Assembly (NCBI RefSeq): GCF_001905345.1
Contig: NZ_LFBV01000013.1
Location: forward strand, 1-64,000
DNA from: Streptomyces uncialis
GTDB lineage: Bacteria; Actinomycetota; Actinomycetes; Streptomycetales; Streptomycetaceae
DNA: 64,000 nucleotides
Direction of reading: 5' to 3'
How positions within the stretch are numbered: position 1 is the first letter of the stretch; each line of letters starts with the position of its first letter. The notes under the pieces are model-generated. The model made no database searches. It saw nothing but the letters and a program-made list of their open reading frames with translations, and was not told the origin of the DNA. Shown here in pieces: positions 1 through 8,628 of the stretch. A program made the translations under genes and the position numbers.

Positions 1-1239
1 CCAGCCGGTCACACGATCACTGATCGCCTACGACCACTGATCATTCGGAATGACTCGTCTAGGGTTCCCCGCCTTGACGCACCTCTACCTGTGCGGGCCT
101 GACGTGAGGCATCGGCCGACGAACGGTTGGACGCGAACCCTGCCGGTCCCCTCAGCCGCCTGCCGGCGAGGCAGAACTGGACGGGTGGAGTTCGGCGTGC
201 CGGATCACGGGGACCGACAGGCCGAGCGCTGCGGCCAGCAGGCAGATCGCGCCACATCCGATGAAGAACATGTCCGCTCCCCACAGGGCCACCGTGATGC
301 CGACGGCCGGGAAGAGCACGGGAGCGAGGCCCAGCGTGCACAGAGTGGTGACCGAGACGACCCGTCCGAGGTAGCGGGGGTCTGTCTCCGTCTGAATCAG
401 GGCACCAGTGAGGGTGGTCGTGAACCCGCTGGTCAGTCCGATCAAGGAACCGAACATGACGGCGATGGGCAGTGAGGCCGCGTGCCCCAAGGCGACCGCT
501 CCCGCAGCGGTGGCGAGCAACGCGCCGCACATCACCAGCCCGGCGCGCGGTATCCGGGTCGAGACGGTGAGCAGCAACGCTGAGGCCGCGGCTCCGACGC
601 TGAACGCGCTCGCGATCCATCCCATGCCCGAGGCGCCCCAGCCGCGTTCTTCGGCCAGGAGCACCAGGCCGGTGGCGACGGGACCGCTGAAGCACATCTC
701 GCTCAGCCCGATCACGGTGACCAGCGGGGCGAGCATCCGGTGCCGACGGACGTATCGCAGACCGTCACCCAGTTCACGCCAGGCGGAGGCGCGCTGGGGT
801 ACCTCCGCGGAAGGAGTGATCCGCACGGTGAGCAGAGTGACGAGCGAGAGAGCGAAGAGGACTCCAGCGGCTGTGAAAGCGCCGGCCGCGCCGCCGATCA
901 CCAGTACGGTTCCCGCCAGGAGTGGTCCGACGGCGTTGCTCAGCCGGATGGATAATCCGCGCATCCCCTGGACCCGGGCGAGCTGGTCAGGTGCCGTGAT
1001 ACGCGGCGGGAGCGCGCCCACCGCCGGCATGAATACCGCGTCGACCACTCCGAAGATCAACGCGACCGTGACCAGGAGCCACACGCTCGGGGACGCCAGC
1101 ATGACTGCCACGGCGGCGGCGAGGACGACCGCGCAGCGGACCGCGTCGCTGACGACAGCGACCCGGCGTGGCCCGAACCGGTCGGCCACCAGATGTTGTG
1201 GACATCCCGAACCTCGACCTGAGCCTAGCGTTCGAGACC

Positions 1240-1417
1240 CCTGCTTCGGGGCGACCTCGCGGCCGCGGGTGCGGCAGGTGCTTCCCGCGGGCGCTTCACA
1301 GGTGGGGCAGCCGGACTGTTCGACGATGGCGGCCGGTTCGGCGAGCTCCGGCACGGCCGGACTGATTCCTTTCCACTTGACGCATGCCGATATCGGCATA
1401 CGATTGCCCCATGGCAC
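1240..1417 (-). other. Remnant of a serine-recombinase gene 5' end (zinc-finger-like)
   Basis: This segment encodes GISPAVPELAEP, then a CPTC...C pattern and TRG. From memory of the family, this is the N-terminal extension of actinobacterial resolvase/invertase proteins, whose catalytic domain follows roughly 50 residues later. Here the similarity stops at about residue 58 and MFS sequence takes over. No catalytic recombinase domain is present nearby. The identification rests on recall, not on a search. Confidence 0.45.
1384..1399. promoter_or_regulatory. 16-bp perfect palindrome before the ArsR gene (putative operator)
   Basis: ATGCCGATATCGGCAT reads identically on both strands and ends 11 bases before the regulator's ATG at 1411. 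There is no Shine-Dalgarno sequence between it and the ATG, which fits a leaderless or nearly leaderless autoregulated transcript. An ArsR-family dimer would be expected to bind such a site. Confidence 0.55.
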
Positions 1418-1752
1418 GAGCAGCGACGACGTCGGACGTCTTCAACGCGATCGCCGAGCCGCAGCGCCGGGAGATCCTGGTACTGCTGCGGGCGGGTGAG
1501 CGGTCGGTGACCGAGTTGGCCCAGGAGCTGGGGATCACCCAGCCGGGGGCGTCCAAACACCTGCGGGTGCTCCGGGAGGTCGGGCTGGTGCACGACCGCA
1601 AGGCAGGCAAGCAGCGCCTGTACGGCCTTGACGCCGACGGGCTGCGGCCCGTCCATGAGTGGACCGGCGGTTTCGAGCAGTTCTGGAACGAGAGCTTCGA
1701 CCGACTGGACGCCTACGTGCAGGACCTGAAGCAGACAAGGAATGCGGAGTAG
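1411..1752 (+). CDS. ArsR-family transcriptional regulator
   Basis: This 113-aa protein has the compact winged-helix fold of ArsR/SmtB repressors. The segment AIAEPQRREIL leads into the helix-turn-helix VTELAQELGITQPGASKHLRVL, about residues 31-52, followed by the wing with DRKAGKQRLYGLD. No Cys or His metal-sensing cluster is visible, so it is probably not a metal sensor. It is of the type that usually precedes an AHSA1/SRPBCC gene and a DHFR-like gene, as here. An upstream ATG at 1384 lies inside the palindrome, so I prefer the ATG at 1411. Three bases separate it from the next gene. Confidence 0.85.
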   Translation: MARAATTSDVFNAIAEPQRREILVLLRAGERSVTELAQELGITQPGASKHLRVLREVGLVHDRKAGKQRLYGLDADGLRPVHEWTGGFEQFWNESFDRLDAYVQDLKQTRNAE

Positions 1753-1755
1753 CTG

Positions 1756-2262
1756 ATGAGCACGAAAGAACAAGGAACGCCGGCGCGGTCGGCGACAGCC
1801 GACCGCGAGATCGTCGTCTCCCGGATCATCGACGCCCCACGGGAGCTGGTGTTCGAGGCGTTCACCGAGGTGCAGCACCTGTCGCGGTGGTGGGGACCGG
1901 AAGGGTTCACCACCACCACGCGGGCGTTCGAGTTCCGCGTCGGCGGAGAGTGGGACTTCGTGATGCACGGACCGGACGGGACGGACTACAGCGAGTGGAT
2001 CACCTGGACCGAGCTCGCCCCGCCGGAACGGATCGCGATGCTCCACGGTGAGTCCCGCGACGACCCGAACGCCTTCGAGTCGGTCCTGACGTTCACGCCC
2101 GACGGTGCGGCGACCCGGATCGAGATGCACGCGGTGTTCCCCACCAAGGAGCAGCGCGACGAGGCGGTCGAGAAGTACCACGCGATCGAGAGCGGCCGGC
2201 AGACCCTGAGCAACCTGGCCGCGTACGTCACCGAGATCGTTCGGAAGGGGGTTGAGGGCTGA
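1756..2262 (+). CDS. SRPBCC (AHSA1/START-like) domain protein
   Basis: A 168-aa single-domain protein of the activator-of-Hsp90-ATPase-1-like SRPBCC family. Signature stretches are RIIDAPRELVFEAFTE near the N-terminus, HLSRWWGPEGFTTT, and the C-terminal helix region around residues 130-160. These proteins form a helix-grip fold with a hydrophobic ligand cavity; the ligand here is unknown. GGAG lies 8-10 bases before the ATG. The stop overlaps the next start by one base (TGATG), so the two are translationally coupled. Typical roles are binding a small hydrophobic compound or acting in stress detoxification, but nothing in the sequence decides this. Confidence 0.85.
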   Translation: MSTKEQGTPARSATADREIVVSRIIDAPRELVFEAFTEVQHLSRWWGPEGFTTTTRAFEFRVGGEWDFVMHGPDGTDYSEWITWTELAPPERIAMLHGESRDDPNAFESVLTFTPDGAATRIEMHAVFPTKEQRDEAVEKYHAIESGRQTLSNLAAYVTEIVRKGVEG

Positions 2263-2882
2263 TGGCCGGGAAGGTGTTCTTCAGCGTGTCGATGTCGCTG
2301 GACGGTTTCATCGCGCCCGAGTCCTCCGAGGAATTGATGGGGCAGCAGTGGGTGGAGCTCCAGCGGTGGATCTTCCCGCTGCGGTTCTTCCGGGAGAACC
2401 TGAAGCTGGGCGAGGGCGGCAAGGAGGGGCGTGACAACGACATCGTGCGGGAGACGTTCGAGCGCACCGGCGCGAGCGTGATGGGCAAGCGCATGTTCGA
2501 TGCCGGCGAGCGGATGTGGCCGGAGGAGGCGCCGTTCCACACGCCGGTCTTCGTCGTGACGCACGAGAAGCGTGACCCCTGGGAGCGGCCCGGCGGGACC
2601 ACCTTCCACTTCGTCAACGACGGCATCGAGTCCGCCCTCGACCAGGCCCGCGAGGCCGCCGGCGACCGGGACGTCCGCATCTCGGGCGGCGGCGCAACGA
2701 TCCTGGAGTACGTGAACGCCGGCCTGATCGACGAGTTCTCGATCGCGCTCTCACCCGTGCTGTTCGGCTCCGGAATCCGCCTGTTCGAGGGCGTGGACGC
2801 CGGGCGCGTGGCCCTGGAACAGGTCCGCGCGGAGCCCTCCCTGAGGGTGACGCACCTGACCTACACCGTCCGGAAGCGGTAA
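2262..2882 (+). CDS. Dihydrofolate reductase-family (RibD C-terminal-like) protein
   Basis: This 206-aa protein begins GKVFFSVSMSLDGFIAPESS, the usual opening of RibD-C/YwjB-like reductases. It contains VMGKRMFDAGERMWPEE and the NADPH-binding style ISGGGATILEYVNAGLIDEFSI. The fold is that of dihydrofolate and riboflavin-pathway reductases, but stand-alone members have no assigned substrate. It is the last gene of the ArsR operon and is followed by the GC-rich 3'-end repeats, which probably terminate transcription. True folate reduction is unlikely given the company it keeps. Confidence 0.85.
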   Translation: MAGKVFFSVSMSLDGFIAPESSEELMGQQWVELQRWIFPLRFFRENLKLGEGGKEGRDNDIVRETFERTGASVMGKRMFDAGERMWPEEAPFHTPVFVVTHEKRDPWERPGGTTFHFVNDGIESALDQAREAAGDRDVRISGGGATILEYVNAGLIDEFSIALSPVLFGSGIRLFEGVDAGRVALEQVRAEPSLRVTHLTYTVRKR

Positions 2883-2895
2883 CTGTCCCGACGGC

Positions 2896-3060
2896 AGCAA
2901 CCCCAGGGGCGCGGGGAACTGCGCACCCCCGTCCGACCCGCGCAGGAACAAGTACACCCAGCACAGCAACCCCAGGGGCGCGGGGAACTGCGCACCCCCG
3001 TCCGGCGCCCGCAGGGACAAGTGCGCTCAGGTGGGGGAACCCAGGGGCGCGGGCCGAGGG
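2896..3060. repeat. Streptomyces-type 3'-end repeat, two full and one partial copy
   Basis: The core CCCCAGGGGCGCGGGGAACT occurs at about 2901 and 2970, and a shortened CCCAGGGGCGCGGG lies near 3042. The unit is about 70 bp, including CAGCAA before and GCGCACCCCCGTCC after the core. The core contains the self-complementary CCCCAGGGG followed by GCGCGGGG. It sits exactly between the convergent ends of the DHFR-like gene and the ABC importer operon. The same family recurs at 17.05-17.22 kb and 49.34-49.50 kb, each time between convergent genes. Confidence 0.8.
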
Positions 3061-3067
3061 CGGCCCG

Positions 3068-3736
3068 TCACCGCGGGGACGGCGCCGTGAGGTCCGGCCA
3101 CGCGACCGTACGTGCGCACCAGCGTTCCAGCAGCACCCGGTCGTGCCCGACGGCAAGCAGCGCCGCCCCGCTCCGCGCCCGGTACTCCTCGACCACCCCG
3201 ACGAGCGCCGCGGTCGTCGACGCGTCGAGCATCGCCGTCATCTCGTCGCAGATGAGCAACCGCGGCCGCAGCACCAGCGCCCGCGCGACACAGGCCCGCT
3301 GCAACTGCCCGTCGCTCACCTCATGGGGCCGCCGTCCCAGCAGGTCACCGCCGAGCCCGACGGCCTGGGCCAGTTCCTCGGTCCGGGACCGCGCCTCGGC
3401 GCCGCGGCCGGTCGCCCGCAGGGGTTCCGCGATGATGTCGGCGATCCGCAGCCGGGGGTCGGCGGACAATCGGGGCTGCTGGAAGACCACACCGATCGCG
3501 GTGCGCTGGGCCCGCGGCGCGTGGTGACGCCAGCCCGCGACGGGCACCCCGTCGAGGATCACCTCGCCCGCGTAGGGCCGGTGCAGCAGCGCGGCGACCC
3601 GCGCGAGGGTCGACTTGCCGCAGCCGCTGGGACCGAGCAGGCCGACGGAGCCGCCCGCCTCGATGGTGAGACCCATCCCCCGGACGACGGGCGCACGGCG
3701 GTCGTATCCGGCGGTGACGGAACGGAGTTCAAGCAC
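3068..3736 (-). CDS. Oligopeptide/nickel-type ABC transporter ATP-binding protein (second ATPase)
   Basis: A 222-aa ABC ATPase of the OppF/DppF class. It shows Walker A (GPSGCGKST), the Q-loop (VFQQP), an altered signature region (HEVSDGQLQRACVARAL, with SDGQ in place of SGGQ), Walker B (LLICDEMTAML) and the switch His (VGHDR). OppF-type proteins usually carry a longer C-terminal tail; this one is short. It starts at GTG 3736, overlapping the end of the preceding ATPase by eight bases, and is the last gene of the importer operon. It should pair with that ATPase to power the two permeases. Confidence 0.85.
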   Translation of the reverse strand: MLELRSVTAGYDRRAPVVRGMGLTIEAGGSVGLLGPSGCGKSTLARVAALLHRPYAGEVILDGVPVAGWRHHAPRAQRTAIGVVFQQPRLSADPRLRIADIIAEPLRATGRGAEARSRTEELAQAVGLGGDLLGRRPHEVSDGQLQRACVARALVLRPRLLICDEMTAMLDASTTAALVGVVEEYRARSGAALLAVGHDRVLLERWCARTVAWPDLTAPSPR

Positions 3737-4823
3737 CGCTGACCTCCCGGGCGGTGGCCTGCCGGGGCAGGGGATGATGACAGGCGACCCCGTCGAACAC
3801 GGGCAGCGTCCCGCAGAGCCCGGTGGCCCGGTCGCAGCGTTCGGCGAAGGCGCAGCCCCCGGGCAGCGCGGACAGCTCCGGCGGCATCCCGGGGATGGCG
3901 GTGAAGGCCCGTTCGGGCAGGGCGTTCAGCAGCCCGTGGGCGTAGGGGTGGCGGGGCCCGCGCGCGCCGAAGAAGCCGGGCGCGTCCTGGATCTCCACGA
4001 TCCGGCCCGCGTACATCACGGCGACCCGGTCGGCGACGCGTTCCGCGGCGGCGAGGTCATGGGTGATGAGGAGCAGGGCGCGGTCCTCGCCGGTGTGGCG
4101 GCGCAGTTCGTCGACGGTGCGGTCGACCAGCGGGCGGTCGAGGCCGGTGGTGGGTTCGTCGGCGAGCAGCAGCGGGGCGTTCCCGACGAGCGCGAGGGCG
4201 GTGGCGGCGCGCTGGGCGAGGCCGCCGGAGAGTTCATGGGGGTAGCGGTCGAGGTGGTCGGCGGGGAACGCGGCGCGTTCGGCGGCGTCCTCGGCGGCGG
4301 CGCGCAGCTCGGGCCGCCGGGTGGCGGTGACCTCGCGGAGGGTCTCCTCCAGCTGGGAGCGGACCGTGCGGACGGGGGTGAGGTGGGCGGCGGGGCTCTG
4401 CGGGACGAGGGCGACGCGGCGGCCCCGTACGCTCCGGGCCAGGGTTGCCTCGTCGGCGGTGAGCAGGTCGGTGCCGTCGGCGAGGACGGCGGAGCCCGCG
4501 GTCTGGGCGTTGGCGGGGAGCAGTCCGAGCAGCGCGGAGGCGAGGACGGACTTGCCGCAGCCGCTCTCCCCGACGAGGGCGAGGCATTCACCGCGCGCGA
4601 GGTCGAATCCGGCGTCGGTGACGGCGCTGACGTAGGTGGTGCCCCGCATCCGGAACCGGACGGACAGCCCCCGGACGGACAGCACGGGTGACTCGGCGCC
4701 GGGTGCCGTGCCGGGCACCGGACCGCGCGGCCCGTCGGCTGCCGTACGAGGAGCCTGCGAGCGGGCGGCTTCCGTGCCGGGGGCGGCCGGGCGGTCCGGT
4801 GCGCCGCGCGTTGCGCTGCTCAC
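3729..4823 (-). CDS. Oligopeptide/nickel-type ABC transporter ATP-binding protein (first ATPase)
   Basis: A 364-aa OppD/DppD-class ATPase. It has Walker A (GESGCGKS), the signature LSGGLAQRA (a variant of LSGGQ), Walker B (LLLADEPTTGLD), and the C-terminal CAFAERCDRATGLC segment, which in this family carries a Cys-rich iron-sulphur-like cluster. I place the start at GTG 4823, which overlaps the permease stop (GTGA). A longer frame upstream lies inside the permease gene. The N-terminal 60 residues are low-complexity and unlike the family. The substrate cannot be read from the ATPases. Confidence 0.85.
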   Translation of the reverse strand: MSSATRGAPDRPAAPGTEAARSQAPRTAADGPRGPVPGTAPGAESPVLSVRGLSVRFRMRGTTYVSAVTDAGFDLARGECLALVGESGCGKSVLASALLGLLPANAQTAGSAVLADGTDLLTADEATLARSVRGRRVALVPQSPAAHLTPVRTVRSQLEETLREVTATRRPELRAAAEDAAERAAFPADHLDRYPHELSGGLAQRAATALALVGNAPLLLADEPTTGLDRPLVDRTVDELRRHTGEDRALLLITHDLAAAERVADRVAVMYAGRIVEIQDAPGFFGARGPRHPYAHGLLNALPERAFTAIPGMPPELSALPGGCAFAERCDRATGLCGTLPVFDGVACHHPLPRQATAREVSGA

Positions 4824-5689
4824 AGCATCAGCTCCGATCGGCGTCGTGGGTTGAGGCGTTCGCGCCAGGCTCCGGCGAGTCCGGCGACGGCGAGCGTCGG
4901 GACGATGATGAAGAGCCCGGGGAAGAGGGTGGGCCACCAGTCGCCCGCGAGGAGGGAGCCGCGGGCGCTCTGCACCAGGGTGCCGAGGCTGGCCTGGTGG
5001 GTGGGCAGGCCGAGGCCGAGGAAGGACAGCGCGGACTCGTGCCAGATGGCGTGCGGCACCATCAGCACGGCGGCGAGTCCGGCCTGCGGCAGGACGCCGG
5101 GGACCAGGTGGCGTACGGCGACCCGGCGGCGTGAGGCGCCGCCGGATATCGCGGCGTCGATATAGGGGCGGGAGCGCAGCGACAGCACTTCGGCGCGGAC
5201 GATCCGGGCGGTGGACAGCCAGTGGGTGAGGGCGACGGAGAAGACGACGGGCCAGACCCCGGGGCGGAACATCGCGACGATGAAGATGCCGAGCAGCAGA
5301 TGCGGGACGGACGCGAAGGCGTCGACGAGGCGCATGACGAGCCGGTCGACCCAGCCGCCGAACACGGCGGCGGCGGTGCCCACGGCGGTGCCGATGACGG
5401 TGGCGACGACCGCGGCGACCAGGCCGACGAGCAGGGAGACCCGCAGTCCGTAGACGCAGCGCAGCAGCAGGTCGCGCCCGACGTCGTCGGTGCCGAAGGG
5501 GTGCTCCCAGGACGGGGGCTGGAGTTTCGCCGCGAGGTTCACGGCCTGTTCGTCGAGCTGGACGAGCGGCGGGACGAGGAGGACCGCGAGCACGACGACG
5601 GCGACGACGACGGCGGAGGACCGTATGCGCCAGGTGCGGGTGGAGCGGCGGGTGCCGCCGCGGGAGGTCCAGAGGGTGGTGTCAGCCAT
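4820..5689 (-). CDS. ABC importer permease, DppC/NikC type
   Basis: A 289-aa inner-membrane permease. The first helix (about residues 25-45) is followed by the HPFGTDDVGRDLLLR segment diagnostic of DppC/OppC/NikC proteins, five further helices, and the EAA cytoplasmic loop around AAISGGASRRRVAVRHLVPGV, which contacts the ATPase. Length and topology are normal. It starts at ATG 5689, overlapping the DppB-type permease stop by eight bases, and ends in a GTGA overlap with the first ATPase. Confidence 0.9.
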   Translation of the reverse strand: MADTTLWTSRGGTRRSTRTWRIRSSAVVVAVVVLAVLLVPPLVQLDEQAVNLAAKLQPPSWEHPFGTDDVGRDLLLRCVYGLRVSLLVGLVAAVVATVIGTAVGTAAAVFGGWVDRLVMRLVDAFASVPHLLLGIFIVAMFRPGVWPVVFSVALTHWLSTARIVRAEVLSLRSRPYIDAAISGGASRRRVAVRHLVPGVLPQAGLAAVLMVPHAIWHESALSFLGLGLPTHQASLGTLVQSARGSLLAGDWWPTLFPGLFIIVPTLAVAGLAGAWRERLNPRRRSELML

Positions 5690-6704
5690 CGAAGCCCACT
5701 CTCGGGTCGGCGAGTCCGTACAGCAGGTCGGCGAGCAGGTTGCCGAGCAGGACGGCGGCGGTGGCGAGGACGGTGAGCGCGGCGAGCAGCGGGAAGTCGA
5801 CGGAGGTGGCGGCCTCGACGGTGGCGGCGGCGATGCCGGGCCAGCTGAAGACGGTCTCCACGAGGAGGGCGCCGGTGATGAGTTCGGGGACGCGGGAGCC
5901 GACGAGGGTCAGCACGGGCAGCATCCCGGAGCGCAGGGCGTGGCCGACGAGGACGGTCCGGGGGGCGAGGCCGCGGGCGCGGGCGCCGCGTACGGGGTCC
6001 TCGTCGAGGGCGTCGCCGACGCCCTGGCGTACGTAGAGCGCGAACCAGGGCAGCTGGGAGATCCCGAGGACGGCGGCGGGCAGGATCAGATGGCTCGCGA
6101 CCTGTCCGGCGGTGATGACGCTGCTGCCGGTGTCGGTGAGTCCGCCGGCCGGGAGCACCCCGAGTTTGAGGGCGAACAGCCAGACGGCGAGCAGGCCGAG
6201 CCAGAACGGCGGGGCGGCTTCCAGGGTGTACGCGAGGGAGGTGACCGCGCGGTCGACGATCCCGCCGCGGCGGCGGGCGGCGAGGACGCCGAGGAGGGTG
6301 CCGAGCAGGATCGCCAGGGCGAACGCGGTGGTGGCGAGGAGGACGGACCAGCCGATGCGTTCGGTGATGACGTCGGCGACGGGCTGGCGCATCACGGAGG
6401 AGTCCCCGAGATCACCGCCGACGGCGGCGGTGAGCCAGTCCCACCAGCGGGCGGTGAAGGGGCGGTCGGCGCCGAGGTTGGCGCGGAGCTGGTCGAGGTT
6501 CTCCTGCGAGGCGGTGAGTCCGGCGGTGCCCGCGTACGCCTTGACCGGGTCGAAGGGGGAGGCGGCGGCGATCGCGAAGACGCCGAAGGTCACCGCGAGC
6601 AGGATGGGCACGGCGAACAGCGCCCGGCGTCCGGCGAGCCGGGCCATGGGTCCCCAGGGCAGCCCCCGTCCGGTGCGGGGGCCGCCGGCGGCGGCTCGCC
6701 TCAC
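5682..6704 (-). CDS. ABC importer permease, DppB/NikB type
   Basis: Six-helix permease of the DppB/OppB family. Helix 1 is ALFAVPILLAVTFGVFAIAAASP. The periplasmic loop carries NLGADRPFTARWWDWL, and the EAA-like loop is ARGLAPRTVLVGHALRSGMLPVLT. I use GTG 6704, which overlaps the stop of the binding-protein gene as at other junctions in this operon. An ATG at 6647 with GGGG upstream would also give a full-length permease and cannot be ruled out. It forms the translocation pore with the DppC-type permease. Confidence 0.85.
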   Translation of the reverse strand: MRRAAAGGPRTGRGLPWGPMARLAGRRALFAVPILLAVTFGVFAIAAASPFDPVKAYAGTAGLTASQENLDQLRANLGADRPFTARWWDWLTAAVGGDLGDSSVMRQPVADVITERIGWSVLLATTAFALAILLGTLLGVLAARRRGGIVDRAVTSLAYTLEAAPPFWLGLLAVWLFALKLGVLPAGGLTDTGSSVITAGQVASHLILPAAVLGISQLPWFALYVRQGVGDALDEDPVRGARARGLAPRTVLVGHALRSGMLPVLTLVGSRVPELITGALLVETVFSWPGIAAATVEAATSVDFPLLAALTVLATAAVLLGNLLADLLYGLADPRVGFDG

Positions 6705-8290
6705 TTGGCGGGCTGCCAGTCCTCGACGTTCCACCAGGGCCCGGAGGCGAGGCCGTGGTCGTGCGGCTCGACCTGGGTGGTGAGGGTGCCGTAGCGGTCG
6801 TCGACGACGTACAGGTGGTCGATGTGGGTGAGGAAGGTGTAGCCGGGGTTCTTCACCAGTTCGCGCTGGACGGTGTCGTAGGCGGCGGCGCGTTCGGCCT
6901 TGTCGCCGCTGCGCCGGGCGTCGTCGAGGGCCTTGTCGACGGCCGGGTTGTCGTACCAGGCCATGTTGTTGAAGCCGTCGCCCGCGAGGTCGGACTTCAG
7001 CAGGGTGTACTGGTCGAAGTCGGGGTCGGCCGGGGAGCCGCCGCCCGCGAGGACGGCGTCCTTGGGCATCCGGGGCTCGATGACCTCCCAGGTGCCGGCC
7101 TGGACCTTGATCTCGACGCCGGCCTTCTTGGCGTCGGAGGCGTAGGCGAGGGCGTGGTCCTGGCGGAGCTTGTCGCCGGAGACGTACCAGAGCGGGAAGG
7201 AGGCGCGGACGCCGTCCTTCTCACGGACGCCGTCGGAGCCGGGCTTCCATCCGGCGTCGTCGAGGATCTTCTTCGCCCGGTCGAGGTCGTGGGTGCGCTC
7301 GGTGCCCTCGGTGAACCACTCGCTGTCGGTGGGGACGGGGCCGTACGCCTCCTTGCCCGCGCCGTTGAGGATCGAGTCGACCATGGCGCCCCGGTCGACG
7401 GCGATGTCGAGGGCGCGGCGTACGGCGGTGTCCCCGGCGACCTTGTTGCCGGTGGGGAGGGTGACGACGCGGTAGTCGAAGGTCTTGGCCGCGTGGGTCT
7501 TGCGGTCCTTGTCCTTGGCGAAGGTCTCCGCGAGGTTCGGCGGGAGGATCGCGCCGTCGAGGTCACCGGAGCGCAGCCGGGTGGCGCGTACGTCGTCGTC
7601 CTTGATGACGGCCATGGTGAAGTTCTTGACCTTCGGGGCGTCGCCCCAGTGGCCGGGGTTCGCCTCGAAGACGAGCTTCTCGCCCTTGGACCAGCTGACC
7701 AGCTTGTAGGGGCCGGTACCGATGGGCTTGGTGGTGAAGGCGCCGGTGTTGACGTCCTGGCCGCCCGCGACGTGCTCGGGGGCGATGGGCAGGACGGTCC
7801 GCTCGGCGAAGGGCGCGTAGGGGTACTTGAGGCGGAACACCACGGAGTGGTCGCCCTCGGCGGTGACGGTCTTCAGGGCGTCGAGTTCGCCCTTGGACGC
7901 GTTGTTCGTCTTCGCGTCGAGGATGGTGCGGTAGGTGAAGACGACGTCCTTGGCGGTGAACGGCTTGCCGTCGCTGAACTTCACACCCTCACGGAGGGTG
8001 TACGTGTAGGTGAGGCCGTCGTCGCCGACCTTCGGGAGTTCGGCGGCGAGCGCGGGGCGCAGGTTCATCTGCGCGTCGTGCGTCAGCAGTCCGTCGAAGA
8101 TCTTGGAGTTGCCGTCCTTGCCGAAGCCGAGCAAGGGGCTCAGGCTCTCGGGTTCGTAGCCGATGCCGACGACCGCGGAGTCCGCGTTCCCGCTGTCGCC
8201 GCCGCCGGGTGCCGAACAGGCCGTCGCGGCCACCGCTATCGCGGCGACGACCGCCACGGTGCCCGTACCACGTATCGATCGGGCCCTCAT
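6701..8290 (-). CDS. Extracellular solute-binding lipoprotein (family 5) of the importer
   Basis: A 529-aa substrate-binding protein. Residues 1-25 are a lipoprotein signal with an AATAC-type lipobox, so the mature protein is anchored to the outer face of the membrane. The SBP_bac_5 landmarks follow: LREGVKFSDGKPFTAKDVVFTYRT near residues 110-130, IGTGPYKLVSW near 195, and the C-terminal hinge with DHLYVVDDRYG. Family members bind peptides, nickel chelates, sugars or opines, and the ligand cannot be deduced. First gene of the five-gene operon; a 13-bp palindrome lies 68 bases upstream. Confidence 0.9.
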   Translation of the reverse strand: MRARSIRGTGTVAVVAAIAVAATACSAPGGGDSGNADSAVVGIGYEPESLSPLLGFGKDGNSKIFDGLLTHDAQMNLRPALAAELPKVGDDGLTYTYTLREGVKFSDGKPFTAKDVVFTYRTILDAKTNNASKGELDALKTVTAEGDHSVVFRLKYPYAPFAERTVLPIAPEHVAGGQDVNTGAFTTKPIGTGPYKLVSWSKGEKLVFEANPGHWGDAPKVKNFTMAVIKDDDVRATRLRSGDLDGAILPPNLAETFAKDKDRKTHAAKTFDYRVVTLPTGNKVAGDTAVRRALDIAVDRGAMVDSILNGAGKEAYGPVPTDSEWFTEGTERTHDLDRAKKILDDAGWKPGSDGVREKDGVRASFPLWYVSGDKLRQDHALAYASDAKKAGVEIKVQAGTWEVIEPRMPKDAVLAGGGSPADPDFDQYTLLKSDLAGDGFNNMAWYDNPAVDKALDDARRSGDKAERAAAYDTVQRELVKNPGYTFLTHIDHLYVVDDRYGTLTTQVEPHDHGLASGPWWNVEDWQPAK

Positions 8291-8605
8291 GCCGCTCCAC
8301 CCCTAAAGGTTCTCTGAGTCGTTGAAGATCAGAAGTTGTTGCCACTCGTTCGCAGTTGTGCATTATGCACCAGGTAATGGGCGTGTCAGGAGTGGGTCCC
8401 GTACGACGGGCTGCCCTCCGGGGCGGGCGGAGGGCCGTGGCGGGCCGGTGCGCCGGGAAGGTTCCCGCTGGTGACGGCGGGCGTGTGGGGGAACTCACAG
8501 CCGGTGGACCGGGTGGGGCGCGGGCACGGAAGAGGCCGGTCGCGGCCGTGGGGTCGGCCGTCCGGGTCGGCCGTCCGGGTCGGCCGTCCGGGTCAGTCGT
8601 CCGGG
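8291..8605. other. Intergenic region: importer promoter and 13-bp tandem repeats
   Basis: About 315 bases without a gene. The left half should hold the promoter and leader of the importer operon, with a hyphenated palindrome at 8358-8370. The right half runs into a 13-bp tandem repeat that reaches the regulator's stop codon. I see no small coding sequence with a ribosome binding site. Confidence 0.6.
8358..8370. promoter_or_regulatory. Hyphenated palindrome before the importer operon (putative operator)
   Basis: GTGCAT-T-ATGCAC is perfectly symmetrical about the central base and stands out as AT-rich in a GC-rich stretch. It lies 68 bases upstream of the binding-protein start and downstream of the XRE-cupin gene. 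That makes it a good candidate for that regulator's binding site. Confidence 0.45.
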
Positions 8606-8628
8606 TCAGTCGTCGGGGTCGGTGTCGG
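8551..8628. repeat. 13-bp tandem repeat, six copies
   Basis: Three identical units of GGGTCGGCCGTCC at 8551-8589 are followed by three diverging units (GGGTCAGTCGTCC and variants) up to 8628. The last copies lie inside the 3' end of the XRE-cupin gene and encode its acidic tail. Confidence 0.7.

Larger units (their letters stand above)
152..1417 (-). pseudogene. MFS transporter lacking its first two helices, with a foreign 5' end
   Basis: From about residue 76 the reading frame is a major facilitator superfamily exporter. It starts at the motif-A-like DRFGPRR that normally lies between helices 2 and 3, and about ten hydrophobic segments follow. The first two helices, about 60 residues, are absent. 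Residues 1-58 are instead a Cys-rich segment (CPTCEAPAGSTC, then TRGREVAPK) that I recognise from the N-terminus of Streptomyces serine recombinases. The frame is open from a GTG at 1417, but no ribosome binding site precedes it, and the start overlaps the ArsR gene's upstream palindrome. I read this as a recombination-made chimera that probably gives no working transporter. A rearranged but expressed protein cannot be excluded. Confidence 0.6.

Noticed and set aside
2896..3060. Repeats at 2.9 kb as a CRISPR array
   Set aside because: Only two to three diverging copies are present, spacers are themselves repeated, there are no cas genes, and the same family occurs at other convergent gene ends.
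5490..6794. Long plus-strand open frame (434 codons) opposite the ABC permease
   Set aside because: Its sequence is Gly/Glu/Asp low complexity typical of the complement of a GC-rich gene. The minus strand encodes clear permease motifs.
6755..8317. 520-codon plus-strand frame opposite the solute-binding protein gene
   Set aside because: No domain or ribosome binding site is visible, and the opposite strand has a signal peptide and full family signatures.
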